DNA of 64,000 nt, from positions 5,835,346 to 5,899,345 of the forward strand of contig OZ012690.1 of the NCBI GenBank assembly GCA_963942565.1. Reading direction: 5' to 3'. Origin of the DNA: Maea johnstoni (lineage: Eukaryota; Annelida; Polychaeta; Spionida; Magelonidae). Below the pieces are notes generated by a model that had not been told where the DNA came from, searched no databases, and saw only the letters and a list, made by a program, of their open reading frames with translations. A program made the position numbers and the translations under genes. Every line of letters starts with the position of its first letter. Position 1 is the first letter of the stretch. Below, in pieces: positions 1 to 14,100 of the stretch.

Positions 1-3000
1 TTACCTGCTTAAATACAGGGTTATAGAAGGAAAAATGGATGATTTCCCCTTAACAGCAATTTCTTATACATTTTCACTTTATGCAAAAAGGGCTGGTCCA
101 TCTAAAACTTTTTTTGGTCATATATTAGATGCTTTAAAACTGTATCTGACAGGCTATTTTTGCCTGGTATTATCTATATCTTTTTTGATTTGTGGTTCAA
201 AAAATGATTTACTAGTAATCAAATATTAGTCTACAGTCTTGTGATGGGTTAAAAGGCAAAAACAAGACTTATACATTTTCCAAAGTGAGTTACTTGACCA
301 GACACAAACAGATATAGCATGAATCAAATCTTCATTACAACGTCCAGCATTGTTCACGAAAATAGGAGTAATGCAAATCATTTTGTTAATTGAAATATAT
401 CTGGAATCCATCTTAAATGGTAGCAGATTCCTACCCTGAGAACCAATCTACATAATTATGTATTCATGCATTCAGAATATTTCTCATTGAAAGATACAAT
501 ACTTTTGAGATGACCTAGACATAATGAGAATGAAACCATTCATCTAATTACTACAGAGATTTTGAGGATTTTAATCCCCAGATATATCAAGCTATGCAGT
601 CATACTTATTACTAAGTAGGATACACTCTTTGTGCTAACATGAAGTCATTATTGTTAACAAGAAATGAACATGAAAGCATCAATGAAATTAGAGAGGAAT
701 CTTTGAGCATTATAAGTTTATAACCCTAAGCTATACGATGCAATACAGTCATACTAAGTACTAGTAGGATACACGCTTTGTGCTAACATGAAATCAGTAT
801 TATTATCAAGTTGAAAAGATATCCTCAAACTTGCATAGCTGTGCTTTAAATTCATCCTCTATGTAGCAGCCCAAAAACATATCCTTCAATTAGTCATGTT
901 TGAAAAAGATTGGAATTACTTTTAAATGCGACAGAAAAAAGTGTAACTTAGACCTTAGATTAGTACATTTGAAAATTTTTAGAATTACTTTTAAATGCGA
1001 CAGAAACATGGTGTAACTTAGATCTTAGATTATTAGTCCATTTGAAAGTTTTGAAGTACTGATAAATGTCACAGAAAAATGGTGCAACTTCGGCAAATAG
1101 AAATAACGCAAATGCTGCTATTGAGAATCACACTACGGTCATTTAAAGTATGATATAAAACTGCTAAATGCAATTCATTTAAAAACTTTCATTCAAACAC
1201 AAACAAGCATATATATATATATTACTGCTACTGATTCAGTACTAAAAATACCTTTATTCACGATACTTCAAAGATATATGTGCACTCAAAAGTTTGATTA
1301 TCATGTAAAAAATATGCATAGTGCTTAACTTACAGGATATTGGCAAATTTTTGGGCTACAGGGTATGTAAAGTTTGATATTTAATGGATTTCAATTGTCA
1401 TTTAGACAGAAGCATTTGCCTGCAAATGCCTGCCTCTATGACAACAAAAGGGACTTTCAGGCTTCACACACATCAAGAAATGATCTAAGTCAATATGCCA
1501 TTTTTCTTTGAGGTGAGATAATATAATATAACAAAGTGGAATAAGTTGACATTTAAACCAAATCAGCATTATTTTATCTCATCTGATTCTGCTGTGTCCT
1601 TTTAATTTTATTCTGAGGATCCTCACGTCATAAGAGCAATGTGAGGATCATTTTCTGAACACACGACACAAACAAACAACAAAAAAAAACTTTGGTATTT
1701 TTTTGAGAACTCTCAAAATCCTGTTGGCTTTTGTTTTTTGTACCAATCTAATCAGTAAAAAGATTTGCATCTCTGCAATCAGATCTAAGACATATTTTTC
1801 ACCATTAAAAGTTAAAAATTTCAATGGGACGTAAGACATTAACCCCTTTTTGTGGTACTGGTAAATCCAGCTCTACCTAAGAATTGATTGTCTTATAAAG
1901 ACATGAAATCTTAACATTTTAACTTAATCACACACATACATTTAAAACACTGTTAGAAAAATATATATAATTGATTTAAAACACTGCACTTAAACAATAA
2001 AAATGCCTCATTCTGTATTTAAAAACCCATATAAGTTCAGTAAACTGATTAAAATGTCCACAAAGTTGTTGAGCAATTCAACTTCAATGTCCAGTGTTCC
2101 ACATTTGTGGTAGCCCGCTAGCCCGGGGCTAGTTGTTGCCACCAAACCAGGCTGGCGGGCAAATAAAACACGAGTAAGATAAGCCCCACGTGCTAGCCAT
2201 CATCTAAACAGGTACGACCAAAAATTCCATGTAGTGCTAAAAAAAAAGTGCTGCTACAGTTGGGTACACTTGCAACTGAAGACAATGAGTTGGTTCAAAT
2301 CTCATTGCAGTCACAAAATTTCGGTCATACCGTTTGAAATTTCGGGTAGGGCTAGTGTAAATTTTGGTAGGGGTATTGAAAATGAAAGGTTACTAGCCCT
2401 GCCTGACTAGTAAGATTTCTAATGAATGTTGAACCCTGATGTCGAACATACATCTAATAAAGCACATCAACGGAGAATGATACTTGTGACTCATTTATGT
2501 GATGATTGAAGAAAACCATCATGATAAAAGGTCCTGTGTATGGACCATGCAGTGGCCATCTGTGTTAGATTCATATGTGGGAATGTTTTGGTGTCATTTA
2601 TGCACAGGCCATGGAACATAGTGTATTGTAATCGTAAAAACAACCAAAGGGAAAAAGAGAGAAACATCTGACTAGCTAAGTTAAGGGCTGCTTATATAAT
2701 GTGAACTCGTCCTTCGGAAGGATTAGAGTACTGTACATCTAAATGCTAGAAAGGCTAGGGGGATAAAGGTATAGAATCTGTCTAGTTATTTTTTCTAACT
2801 TCCTGAGGGGTGCTTGCTATAGGGTAAACTTGTCCTCTGTAGAAAGACTGCAGAATTGTGTAATGTGAGGTAAGGACAACATGGGGGGAAAAGAGACTGA
2901 ATTTGACTAGCTGTCGAGTGCTAATCAGCAGATTATACCAGTCAAGGGAGTCTAGTACACTCACAAAAATTGTCGCTTAAATTCACATTAATACTTAAAT

Positions 3001-3223
3001 GTAATACAAACAGATAAGGGACTATAGAAGAAGGGAATAAGTAGGTAAGCCACCAAAATAAGGTCTTTTACAGTCAAGGTCTCCTTGACCTCAAAATAAC
3101 ATTACCAATATTACAGGTATTTGTGATTTGTGGTAACATGAAAGTTGTGCTGGTGACTTATATGGGAAAAGGGAATGAGGGACTTGTCATCTCTGTAAAA
3201 CAGCGGTCAAGGTCTGCTACATT
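1..3223. other. Non-coding sequence, no exon recognised
   Basis: No open frame here resembles the missing RanGAP1 C-terminal domain or another family. The stretch contains small tandem duplications (separate entry; also about 596-661 repeated at 740-810) and diverged copies of short motifs between 2640 and 3545. At the left edge the minus strand shows a pyrimidine tract followed by CAG|GTAA, which could be an acceptor leading into an exon outside the window. Confidence 0.5.
899..1091. repeat. Three-copy tandem repeat, about 65-70 bp unit
   Basis: Three successive diverged copies contain the shared core AATTACTTTTAAATGCGACAG and then GTGTAACTTAGA followed by CTTAGATTA. The third copy is the most diverged. 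There is no sign of coding content. Confidence 0.6.
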
Positions 3224-3436
3224 TTAACCCTTATGCTGCTGGTGGCTAATTTGGCCAATACAAAATAATGCAAAAATCCTGAAAAATCGCTGAAACCCTG
3301 GCAAATGGGTACTCATCTGAGAGTACTCGTCGAGAGCTTTCCAATGAGTACCAACATGACAGGGTTTCGATGGTTTTCATAAATCTTTGCATTCTTGTGC
3401 ATTGGACGAAGGTAGCCGTAGCATTGGAAGGGTTAA
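3224..3436. mobile_element. MITE family A (TTAA-flanked foldback element)
   Basis: A complete copy bounded by TTAA on both sides, with imperfect inverted ends (AACCCTTATGCTGCTGGTGGC against AACCCTTCCAATGCTGAGGC elsewhere in the family). An inner inverted pair around AAACCCTG and CAGGGTTT means the whole 210 bp can fold back. TTAA target duplication and CCCTT ends are typical of piggyBac-type non-autonomous elements. At least 15 relatives lie in this window. Confidence 0.75.
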
Positions 3437-3765
3437 CATTGTCGACCAGATAAGCTGTCTACTGACAGACTGCAGAGTAATGAAATGGTGCTAGAGCTAG
3501 TGATGTAAAATGGGACAGAGCATCCGACTAGTCATCTCTGTGAACTATCCGTGATTCATCAGGTATCTTGTTATTATAACTTCAGCTTGTCCATAGCATC
3601 CGAAATATCTGTCGTTGGTGATGTTACGGTCGTTGGCTGGAATAAACATAAACAGCAACTGATGATGCTTCAACCAGACATATCATATTACCAACTTAAA
3701 ATCAATATAGCTAGTTTTGGCATGTTTCGGAAGTGGAATGTTTTGGTTGAGACACCGGAAGTGGG

Positions 3766-3905
3766 CAAGTTCAAATTTGCTAATCTTTATTCTATTAAAT
3801 TTCATTTTTTTTCTCACTTTGAGAACTCACTTAACCAGAAGTGTGCAATTCAAATTTGATAATTTTTATTTCATTTAATTCAACTTTTTCCTCACTTTTT
3901 GAACT
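3766..3905. repeat. Two-copy tandem duplication, about 75 bp
   Basis: The segment with AAGTTCAAATTTGCTAATC, a T-run and CTCACTTTGAGAACT is followed directly by a second copy with small differences. Not coding. Confidence 0.5.
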
Positions 3906-4462
3906 GCTTTAACTTAATGAAATGACAAGTCTGGATTCTGGAGAACACCAAGTTGCTGTTTATGCATAAACAACCAAACCACCTCTGAAAACATCAAGCC
4001 AAACCTAGCCTCCACAATACAAACTTTATACTGCAAATATGCTACTAAATAGTATAACACAAACTTCAAGCAAATATGCTGCGAAATGGTATACTTTGTG
4101 TAAAATGTCACAATACAACTCGTATAGGCTATGTAGGATCGTTTCACAATTTAGAAATTTGATATCAGTTATATGACCCAATATGCATTTTCATGTGAAT
4201 AACAGATAAAAGTATTTTAATGTGTCAACTAGACAGAACATGCTATATCATAAATGCAGCGAAATTAATATTTGCAAAACAATACTTATCAAAAGTGTTT
4301 TTACATCATGCCCCAACTACATAAAAATATGGAATATCAATAGACCTGTGATTTACCCAATGAAAAGGTCAAATCACCTTTTAGGCTAATTGTATCATAT
4401 TTAAAGAGAACACTTTAAGAACGTATGAACAACCCACAGGAGGTCAGAACCTTAACCCATAC

Positions 4463-4805
4463 AGGGCTCGATGCTAAGGGTGAACCTATGGCCCTAGGCC
4501 AGTAAAAATTCCCCAAAACAGCTTCGGGCCAGTAAAAAAATACCTCAACTGGTCCTACAGGCCCAGTAAACATTTGGAGACATTCTTGTTAAAATGTTTC
4601 CCCCCGAGAATGTCCCCAAATGTTTTTGAAATAAATAAAGATAAAATCTACAAAGCTAAATGTTGTGGTGAATTTTATGCAATGTTCTTTCTTGTTATGT
4701 TAAAGAAAAAATGTAGGACCAGTAAAAATGTTGCAGGACCAGCAGATGCTAGGTGTTACTGGTCCTACAGGGCCAGTGTCATTTTGAGTTAGCGTTGAGG
4801 CCTGC
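4463..4805. mobile_element. hAT-like non-autonomous element with inverted ends
   Basis: The left end CAGGGCTCGATGCTAA pairs with the complement of the right end, CAGGCCTCAACGCTAA. Both are followed inward by repeated GGACCAGTAAAAA-type motifs in opposite orientation. CAGGG-type ends suggest the hAT superfamily. I could not identify an exact target duplication. Confidence 0.5.
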
Positions 4806-4856
4806 CATACATGCCTAAAACCGTCAAAACTGGCCTGATCAGAGGGCAAAACCATA

Positions 4857-5069
4857 ATAACCATTATGCCGCTGGTGGCTAATTTGCCCAAAACAACATT
4901 ATGCAAAAAGTCCTGAAAATGACTGGAACCCTGACAAATGGGTACTCATCTGAGAGTACTCAGTGAGAGCGATCCAATGAATACCAACATGACATGGTTT
5001 AGATGGTCTTCAAAAATCTTTGCGTTCTTGTGCTTTGGGCGGAAGTAGCCTCAGCATTGGAAGGGATAA
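4857..5069. mobile_element. MITE family A copy
   Basis: A full-length but diverged copy of the family at 3224, same orientation; the TTAA ends have decayed. It lies just downstream (in transcript sense) of the last RanGAP1 exon seen. Confidence 0.65.
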
Positions 5070-5129
5070 CATAAAGGGAACTCCTACCTTTTGGGGTGAC
5101 TGTCTGGGAGTGAGTGATGTCCCCGTTAC

Positions 5130-8100
5130 CTGCAGAGCAGGGTCTTCCGACTCTTCACCTGTCTTGTCATCCACTATTGCAACATCATCATCATCTTCTT
5201 CTTCCTACGATACAGGAGAAAATAAACTCATGAAGATTACAGAGCATTATTAAGCAATAATGATGATAATAAACACAAAATCGCTTTTAGAATACCTATG
5301 CTGTATCAAATTGTTTAGACATTTGCAATCAATCCCAATCAAACATGAAATTTCTACATAACAAGAAAGATTTTTTCCAGAAAAAATTCTTTCTGCAGCC
5401 AATTCCATACCAAGGGGGCAATCTGGGTAATGGAAGAGTTGAATTAAATTAGTGATAGTGAGAGTCAGGACCTTCGAAGCAAAGATCCTTAAGGTTTAAG
5501 AGATAATGATCAATAATCAAATCAAATTAAGTATGATTTTGTTTTATTACATAACATAAATCATGATCAAATACAGGGGACTTACTGCTTACAATCATGC
5601 TTGGTATTCAAAATATTGAGAACATATATAAACTTAAATGTCACATTCTTTTGATACAGATATCACAGCTTTATTGTCATTTCTATGAAAAAGATGTTGG
5701 CTCAAGTTAAAGACCCTTTACACCCACCTCATCACTCACTATCTCTCCATCCTCCTCCTCGTCATCTTCATCACCTTCATCATCACTACAAAATAGAGAG
5801 GTCAAATAAATAGGTACTATATTTCACAACATAGTCTTTCAACATGAGGCTACTTATTGTCTGACTCCAATGCATGACCCCAGGAACATGCATGGGACTA
5901 TAATTTCCAATGATTATGGTTTCCATTTCAATCATTGGAATCATATCTCAAGAATTCAGCAATTAATCACAATTCCAATTTCACTTTTAAATACTGTATG
6001 TGTCAAAAGGTACTTCCAGTGAGAGAACTTGTTAATGCCTTTTGTTACAATTCTGATTTTTATCTAAAGGGCTACTTACTTATTGCATTAGCAATGTTTA
6101 AAATGATATCAAGCCTCAAGTAAGCTACAGGCAAAAAGTAGGTATGCAATTAAATAGCAATCAACTTGTGTTGATTTAAACAATAATTGCCAATATTAAT
6201 TAACCCATCAATCCCAAAACCAACCAATAAAGGCCTGACATTTATTTCAGGATATCTTCTTGTAGGACATCATCTGGGTACAACCCTGAGGAGATTTTAA
6301 TAACAATATAAATATAAGCTTTAATTCATTTCTTTCAAAATTATATTGCTTTATTCCCAGATAATTCTTAAAGGTACCAGAGCCTCAAACTACACTCTAG
6401 AGGAACTCCCACATGAGGCCTAAAAAAAAGTTGTTTGTTTCCTGTAACCCTACCCTAACAAGTTTTTATTCAAAAAAATCCCTACCCTAAAGTTTTTCCG
6501 CCCTCCCAACTCCCAATTGACGTAAAACATGCATAAAACACACATTTTTGACCAAAAAAATAATGCAAAAAAAAAATGTTTACTGACCTACCTACCCTAT
6601 TTTTTTTTCGGACCGTTACAGGAAACAAACAATTTCTTTTTTTTAGGCCTGAATGTGCTAAATGTATAGTTACTTACCTAAGAGAACCAAGCATGTCTAT
6701 TTTACCATTGGCTTCTAAAGTTGCTCTCACTAGGTCGACTCCTTCTTCACCAAACATATTGCCTAGAGTAAAGGAAAGAGAAAAGATATATTTACTGAAA
6801 ATTATATAATGCCATTAATCAGTTTATATATTAGAATAAAATAATATCACACAAAGTAACAATCTTTAAGATGCTATTTACATATATGTTTGTGGGAAAA
6901 ATAATATGGAAGAGCATAAATCTTCGTAATCAAATCAATGTGGTTTATGGTACACAAATATTGTATTATGATGTTAGGTATATTTTAGGTAATAAATAAA
7001 CATATATCTAATCTGAGAGAGGGACAGATTATGGGATTCAAATCATTTAAAATCTCTCTCTGTACCATAATTAGTTTTAGGCCTAGAACTCATGAGTGAT
7101 TTCAGTAGAGGTATACTGAATTTAATAATCAAACTCCATTACTTTCACGATTAAGTTCTATGAAGCCCTTATATAACAACAGTGAGTACAAGACAAGTAG
7201 GGTTCGGATGCCAAGAGATTTTTGGTATCGATTGATCGAAAAATATTTCGAACAATTAATCGATTCGGTTCGAGTTTTACGGCGAACGATTTTAAACATT
7301 ATTGTGCTGCGGCATGCGCCGGCACATGCCAATGCACACATGCGGTGTACCGCGGCAATTGATGAATCGGTGCACCAAATATGGCGCAATAGATTTGTTT
7401 ACTCTTCAGAGTTGACACAGAGCCGGTCTGTGTCACTTCGCGAAAGTTCTAGAGAATTTTCTTTGTTTTGTATGTTTTGGCCACGTAATTTCGCAATTTT
7501 TTTTCAGAAATTTCACATTTGAAATAATCGATTATTTCAAATGCCGTTTGAACGGGTCGAGTCAGCCTCACTTCAACGAAATGCTCCAGTTTTCGCTTAA
7601 TCGTCCGACCACTAAAGACTAGATTTGGGAGGATAAAATGGCCCTTGAACTAAAAACAAAACACGTTTGAGACTAATATTTTTCAACTAGGATGATACAT
7701 ATCATTGAACTCTTACCATCTAATTCTAGCTTTTCCAGTACATCTTTATTATCCACACTCTCCGCTATTACCATGGCACCAGTTTTGTTAATCTCATTGA
7801 AGGATAGATGAAGCTCCTGTAAAGGAGAAATCAACCAGTAAATAATGGAAATATGAGTACAACTTGAAAATACAAATACATCCATAAATATTGATTATGT
7901 AATTCTAAATAGTAATAATAATAATTGAATTTGATATAGCGCACTTTCCACCTATAATACATAACAACCACATTTTGCAACTCTTTTATTGATACAAAAT
8001 TGACAGAAAGAAGCAAATACAAAATAGATATACAACCCTACACAATGTCAGTAAATAAGATTCAATAATTGGTGAAGTGAAGGCAGAACTGCGACAGCAC

Positions 8101-11100
8101 ATGGAAATACTGTTTTTCCAAACATTTTTGGCTATTCTTAAACATCTTTTTACACTCAAATGTAACAATTGTGATAAATGTAATAGAAAGAAGAGCAATT
8201 AAAATAAAGTAGGAAAAGGCTGGATTTGAGTATCAAAGGCATACAACACATATATTTGTTATTTCATTATTTGAAGATCATACATCGCCAGTTCCTGCTA
8301 TTTGAATTAACATCAAATACAAAGATTAGATGCCGTTCTTACCTTAAGTTTTTTATGTGCATCTTTTATGGCATTTGCTATAGATTTGCCACCGCCGGTC
8401 CTCAGAAGGCAATCGCCAAAGTTGATATATTCTAATTCCTGCATGAAGGGTAGTGCCTAGAAGCAGAAAACAAATTGGTTGAATGATTTCTTCTTTATAT
8501 ATTTTTTAACATTTTTAAGTATGAACGGATTTAAAAAATAGAACCGAAGCAGAAAATGAAGGTGAAATGTTTGAGGAAATAAAAAGCTTGGTAATACTGT
8601 ATAACTGGTCTTTTTTACAGGCATTTAAATTTTGCGCTCCCCATGATAGATAAATATATGGTTTAGTTTCAATGCTTGAATGTGCAAATTTAAAGTAGCC
8701 CAGCAGGGCAGTGAAGCAAAATTTTTAGCACTCCAAATTAAAGCTGTATACAGTATTATAAGTCAAACTTACCTTCGCCATGGATTTGGCTCCTACTTCT
8801 GTGAAGGTGTTATCATTGAGGTTAATGTATCGCATGTTTTTGTTGACCTTGAACGCCTCAGAAAGGGCTGTGATACCCGGGTGGTTGATACCATTTTGAG
8901 GCATGGAAACCTCCTCTAGCGAACCCATCAACTGAAAACAAAATAGAGACATCATATACATGAATATTTCCCGAAAACAAAACAAAGACATTTACATGTA
9001 TATTTCCCGAGATATAACCTTGATAATAAACTAAAAACATAAATTCATGATTAGTTTTAGTCTTCAAGTAATGATTCAGAAAAGGAAATAAGAAATTAAA
9101 GGAGAAAATAATAGGGCTGGGCTCGATAGGCACGACATCGATGGATCGGCAAAGTCGTAAGATCGATGTTCAACATGAGAGGACATTGATTGCCGAACTT
9201 GATACGCCCCCCCCCCCTACCTCCATTGTTTTCCCTACCCCCAAAATACAAAAGAGCCTACCCTATTCTTTAAAAAGACCGCGGCGCTGAGCCGGCCACA
9301 GACGGCTGCCATTGAAACTGCACTACGATAGATACTATCGCGCGCAGTAGTACTTGGAAAAGTGTGGAGAGGGCCACGCAATGTATTTTACATGGTGCTG
9401 GTCCGCCCCCCCCCACACTTTTCCAAGCACTACCGCGCGCAACAGAATCGAATCGAGAAAATCGACATCGAGAAAAATTAGGCAATTAATCGGATCGCAA
9501 AAAAATGGCTGATGAGCACAGCCCTAGAAAATAACTAGTTGACTTTAAGGGTATACATGGAGTAACTAACATTATCAGACTAGTTAACTCATCGGGGTAT
9601 GTCAGGTCAACACACTCTGCTAGATGGTTGAATTTTGGGGGCATGCCTGGTTTACTAACCCTCAAAGAATGGTTGACTTTTGATGGTACAGGTGAACTTG
9701 GATATGACGGACCCAATAGGACCAGGAAAATTGGTCCGTCATATGCAAAATCTGTCGTATACATATGACTAATACTTGATACCCTCCCTATCCCAGGTTA
9801 TCACCCTCCCTATCCCAGGTTATCAGTATTCTGAAAAAAGAATTGGAGGTAGAAAAAATAATAGCAACAAATAACAACAAACTTTGCTATTTCAGGGGTT
9901 TTTGGGCCCCAATTTGGAATGAGTTAAATAAATAGCCTGCCTGAACAAAACAGTCTGTTATACCCTGTATATGTGTAACTATCTCGCTTTATGTTAAAAT
10001 ACTGTGAGTCAATTCCAATCTTACATTATATATATATATATATTTGTACATTCTGTCCATTATATGTCCTGTGTTGAATAAAAACCAGGTGCACAGCAGT
10101 TGCTGAGTGCATCAAAATGTAAAAAAAAATACTTGATATGCACCGGACTGGGACCAGGCATATCGTCCGTCATATGCAAAAATCCGTCGTACAGTGGTCC
10201 GTCATATCCAAGTTCACCTGTATATGTTGTGCAGATTACACCTATCATACCGAGGGATTGCTACTGTTACTCCATACGATACCAAATATTGAATGGGAAA
10301 AATTATCATATAAGTTAAGTATTGTATTGTATCGTTAAGATTTAAAATATCTATAAACTTGGCTTAATTGCTACTTGAATGCCTCCTACGAAGGCAGTTT
10401 CTATTAGAGAAATGTACAAAGCTAACAATGCTGAATATAACAAAATTAGGTCCAAGGGAGGAAGGCAGAATTGGTCAAAATATCATTAAGGTATCGTATT
10501 GTTAATGAAATATTATCTTATTGTGTCGCAATAACTTTGAAGACCTGTGCCATTCCCTAATCATACTTAGTCACTCTGTGGGGAAACATCAAAGCCAGCA
10601 ACATCATTTCGCTTTCCTTATGGTTGTCATGGCCACAGTAACCATGTCATATTGGTATTCATTGGAAAGCTCTTGACGAATACTTAACTATCAGATGAGT
10701 ACCGAAGTGCCATGGTTTCTGTCACATATCAACTTTTACAGATAATTTTGTTTTGACCAATTTTTTTTTTAAAAGGATTTTTGTTTGTTTTCCTGCGCGC
10801 CGAGCATCACGACTGTGCTGTACAATTATCCAAGTCATACAAATATGTTTATAACAACTCAAGACATTGACATTTGGTTTTGACCAAATTTAATAGCTAC
10901 CAGCTAAGGGTTAAAACAGTGGGTGGGCATACCTTGAAAGCTTCAGCGAGCTGTATGGACCCCTCATTCTCTAGCCGTCCTCGGCCAGACACAAACACAT
11001 GCAGCGCCAGCGGCTTGCCAGCCTGACTGCTGCTCTTGTAGCATTCACACAGACATTTTGCTAAAATCTGTGATAGAAGACAAGTAGAAAAAGATGAATA

Positions 11101-14100
11101 AAGATATATGCAGAAAAGATAAGTATTGGATACAGATGATGAAAACTGAAAGGCAAAAAATTTCTGCAATGTAATTTTTTCAGGGAATAACAATGAAATT
11201 GTGGGTTGTGTTAAAAAAGTCATAATTGCATGATAGCATTTATCAAGACATCAGCATACTAGAATAAAATATTTCTTCCAGGGCAAGTAAAAATTAACCT
11301 AATTTAATAAGAAATAATTTTTGAGCAAAAGATAAGATTTCCATGCCACGCATGAGTGCCCACAAATGATGTTACTAGGTGTATTTCTAATAAAGGCACT
11401 CACTTGTAATCATCTATACTATTGTAATTTGAAATCAGACAGGTGAACAGCAGCTAGCTAAGACACTGGTCAGTGCTTAAAAAATAATAATAACCTAACA
11501 ATCAATCAGCAGACAATGAAAAGAAAATTAACAAAAGCGAATATTGTACCAAAATTATTTATTATCATATTTATAATGAGCTTTTTCATCCAGATACTCA
11601 CTTTTCCTCCGGAGGTTCCGAGGCCGTTATTATTCAACCTGAGCTCCTTGAGTGTATAACATGCCTGGCTCTTCAGCAGCTCGGTGACGCCCTCTATACC
11701 GGTCGGTCCAAAAGCGTTATCACTGAGGTCCAGTTCCACCAGCTGTGCACCAGACAGTATGATGGCACCGCCTAAATAACGCTGCAAGTAGTGTAATAGT
11801 TATGACATCATGCTATTTCGAAAGGAGTTTAATTGACTATATGGACCATGACAACTGTCCAATGACTCTAAAGCGCTTTTGAACATTATAGGTGGAAAGG
11901 GCGCTATATCAAATATCAATTATTATTATTATCAAGTAATAATTTTCTAAACAAAATATCCAATTGTTCAATTTTTGGGGTTAACCCATTAACATCAAGA
12001 TGGCAAACTTAGAATGTAACTCATCAATTAGGGAAATATTTGAAAAATATTCGAAGAGCAATTGTTAAACTCGACAGGAACAACTTTGACACAAAGACCT
12101 CTCAAAATATTAATTTATAATGAAGAGATTTGTTTGGGTCAGACTATGTGTACACCCGATATGTTAATGGGTTTAAGTAGTCCAAAATTATACCTGCCCT
12201 AAAAAAATCAACTGCCTGAAATAATGACAGCATTATGCAATGGAATGTGTAATAATTTGTTTTTACTTTAACACCATTATATGGGTGTTGGAATCAGTGT
12301 CTTAGCCGAGATTTAGAAAGTATGTGCCAACTATGAGCATGACAAATAGGCTTTTAATGAAATTCTAAGAACTCCACAACCTTGTGTTCCGATACTAATC
12401 AAATAGCCCAACCGTCACAGGAGCTCAACCCCCTCCCCCCCCCCCCCCCCAAAAAAAAGAAAACTTGTGAAAACTTCTACAAGCCCTTTATTAGAAGCCA
12501 CAGGAGCAGCTTGTTTTGTTTTTCAGCTGAGGAGAATACTCACCAGAGCAGGAGGGATTTCAGTCTTCAGTCTCCCTGTGAACATGTCACTCCATAGAGC
12601 CCTCTGAAAACAACAACAACAATCAAATTATGATAAACGTGGAATCCTGGCAGATAGAGACATAGAGATCAAGTTTCAACATCTGTGGCTGCCTGCTTCT
12701 TGGCTGTTTTTGAATTTGGATATGTGAAAGTCTGAAAAAGCATTTTAAAAATTGACAAACAAAAGGTTTGAGCAACATTTTGTTTTCAGCAATAGATTAT
12801 TTCTTAGTGTTCACTGTTCAAAATGTATGTTGGAAGTATCACACCTGGGAGTAGTAGACAGGGAGTGGGCACTGTGCATGCATCATCAAATTTCGCTGCC
12901 TCCCACTATATGAGTCATAGATAACCTGTGTACCCCCAGGATTGGCTGCCTGCTGCCAGCTGAAAAAAATTACGTGACCAATACTTCCCCAGGCTACACC
13001 GCGTAACCCGAGGCGCACATACCCTAGGTACTAGCATGCTGTGCCTATGGGGTTGCGGATCAAGGGGATGTATTTCTCTGATCACACAGACCAGACTTGT
13101 TTCCTATATACATAAACGGATGTGTAGAATGTACATTAATTACGCCCTGACAATTATTTTTTAAATGACAAATTTCCATTGTTACTAAAATAATATGATG
13201 GTTACCTGGAATTCCTTATGTTTTTCCAATGCTTTTGAAATTGCTTTGGCAGCATCTACACCAAGTGTGTTTCCCTCTAGCCGCAGGGCTCTTAGGTCTT
13301 GGAACTCACTGATGGCATCTGCAATCTCCTTGGCTAGAATGAGAAGACAAGTGGTTATTTAAAATAAATCATGTTATCCCAATATCTCTCTTGAAACAGA
13401 AAGGATCCCAAATTTTATCATTGCCTATTTTAAACAGTTGACATAATTCTGATTTATAACTTTTATGCTGCTGCTGGCTAATTTAATTAAATAGCCGAAT
13501 ATGAAGGGTCTCAAAAAACTTGAAAATAATTGAAACCCTGTCACATGGGCACTCGACTGAGAATTCTCAGGGACAGCTATCCAGCATACGAAGGGTTAAG
13601 AATGATGAAAGTCAGTATTCAATTTCCCCCTGATAGCCTAGGTGGGGGGGGGGGGGGGGGGGGGGGGAAATAGTTTTCCTTGATATATTCATTATTTTCT
13701 TGCCATCCAAATTGCATCTTTCTTGACATGTGACTACCTTTTTGACTAAAAATCTTATCTATGAATATTCATAATCTTATTTCTTTACTCCAGTTTATGC
13801 AATTTGCACTATCAGATAATAAAGAAAATCAATATAAACATCTTTAATGTGTGAATTTCGACATAATTTCCTAAACTAGTAAATACCTCAGAAAAATGAC
13901 ATTTAACTTCATAAAACCAGAGACATACATAACCTAGGAAATGTAATATAGCATGCGTCTCTCACTCAGTCACTCACTGAGACTTCCCACTGTCAAAAGT
14001 GAATGACTGTCAAAAAGACAATATTACCATCACTTTCGGTGTCCATTTTTAGACCTCTGCCGACAAAACTAAGCTCTGTACTGCCATCAACGGAGGTCTT

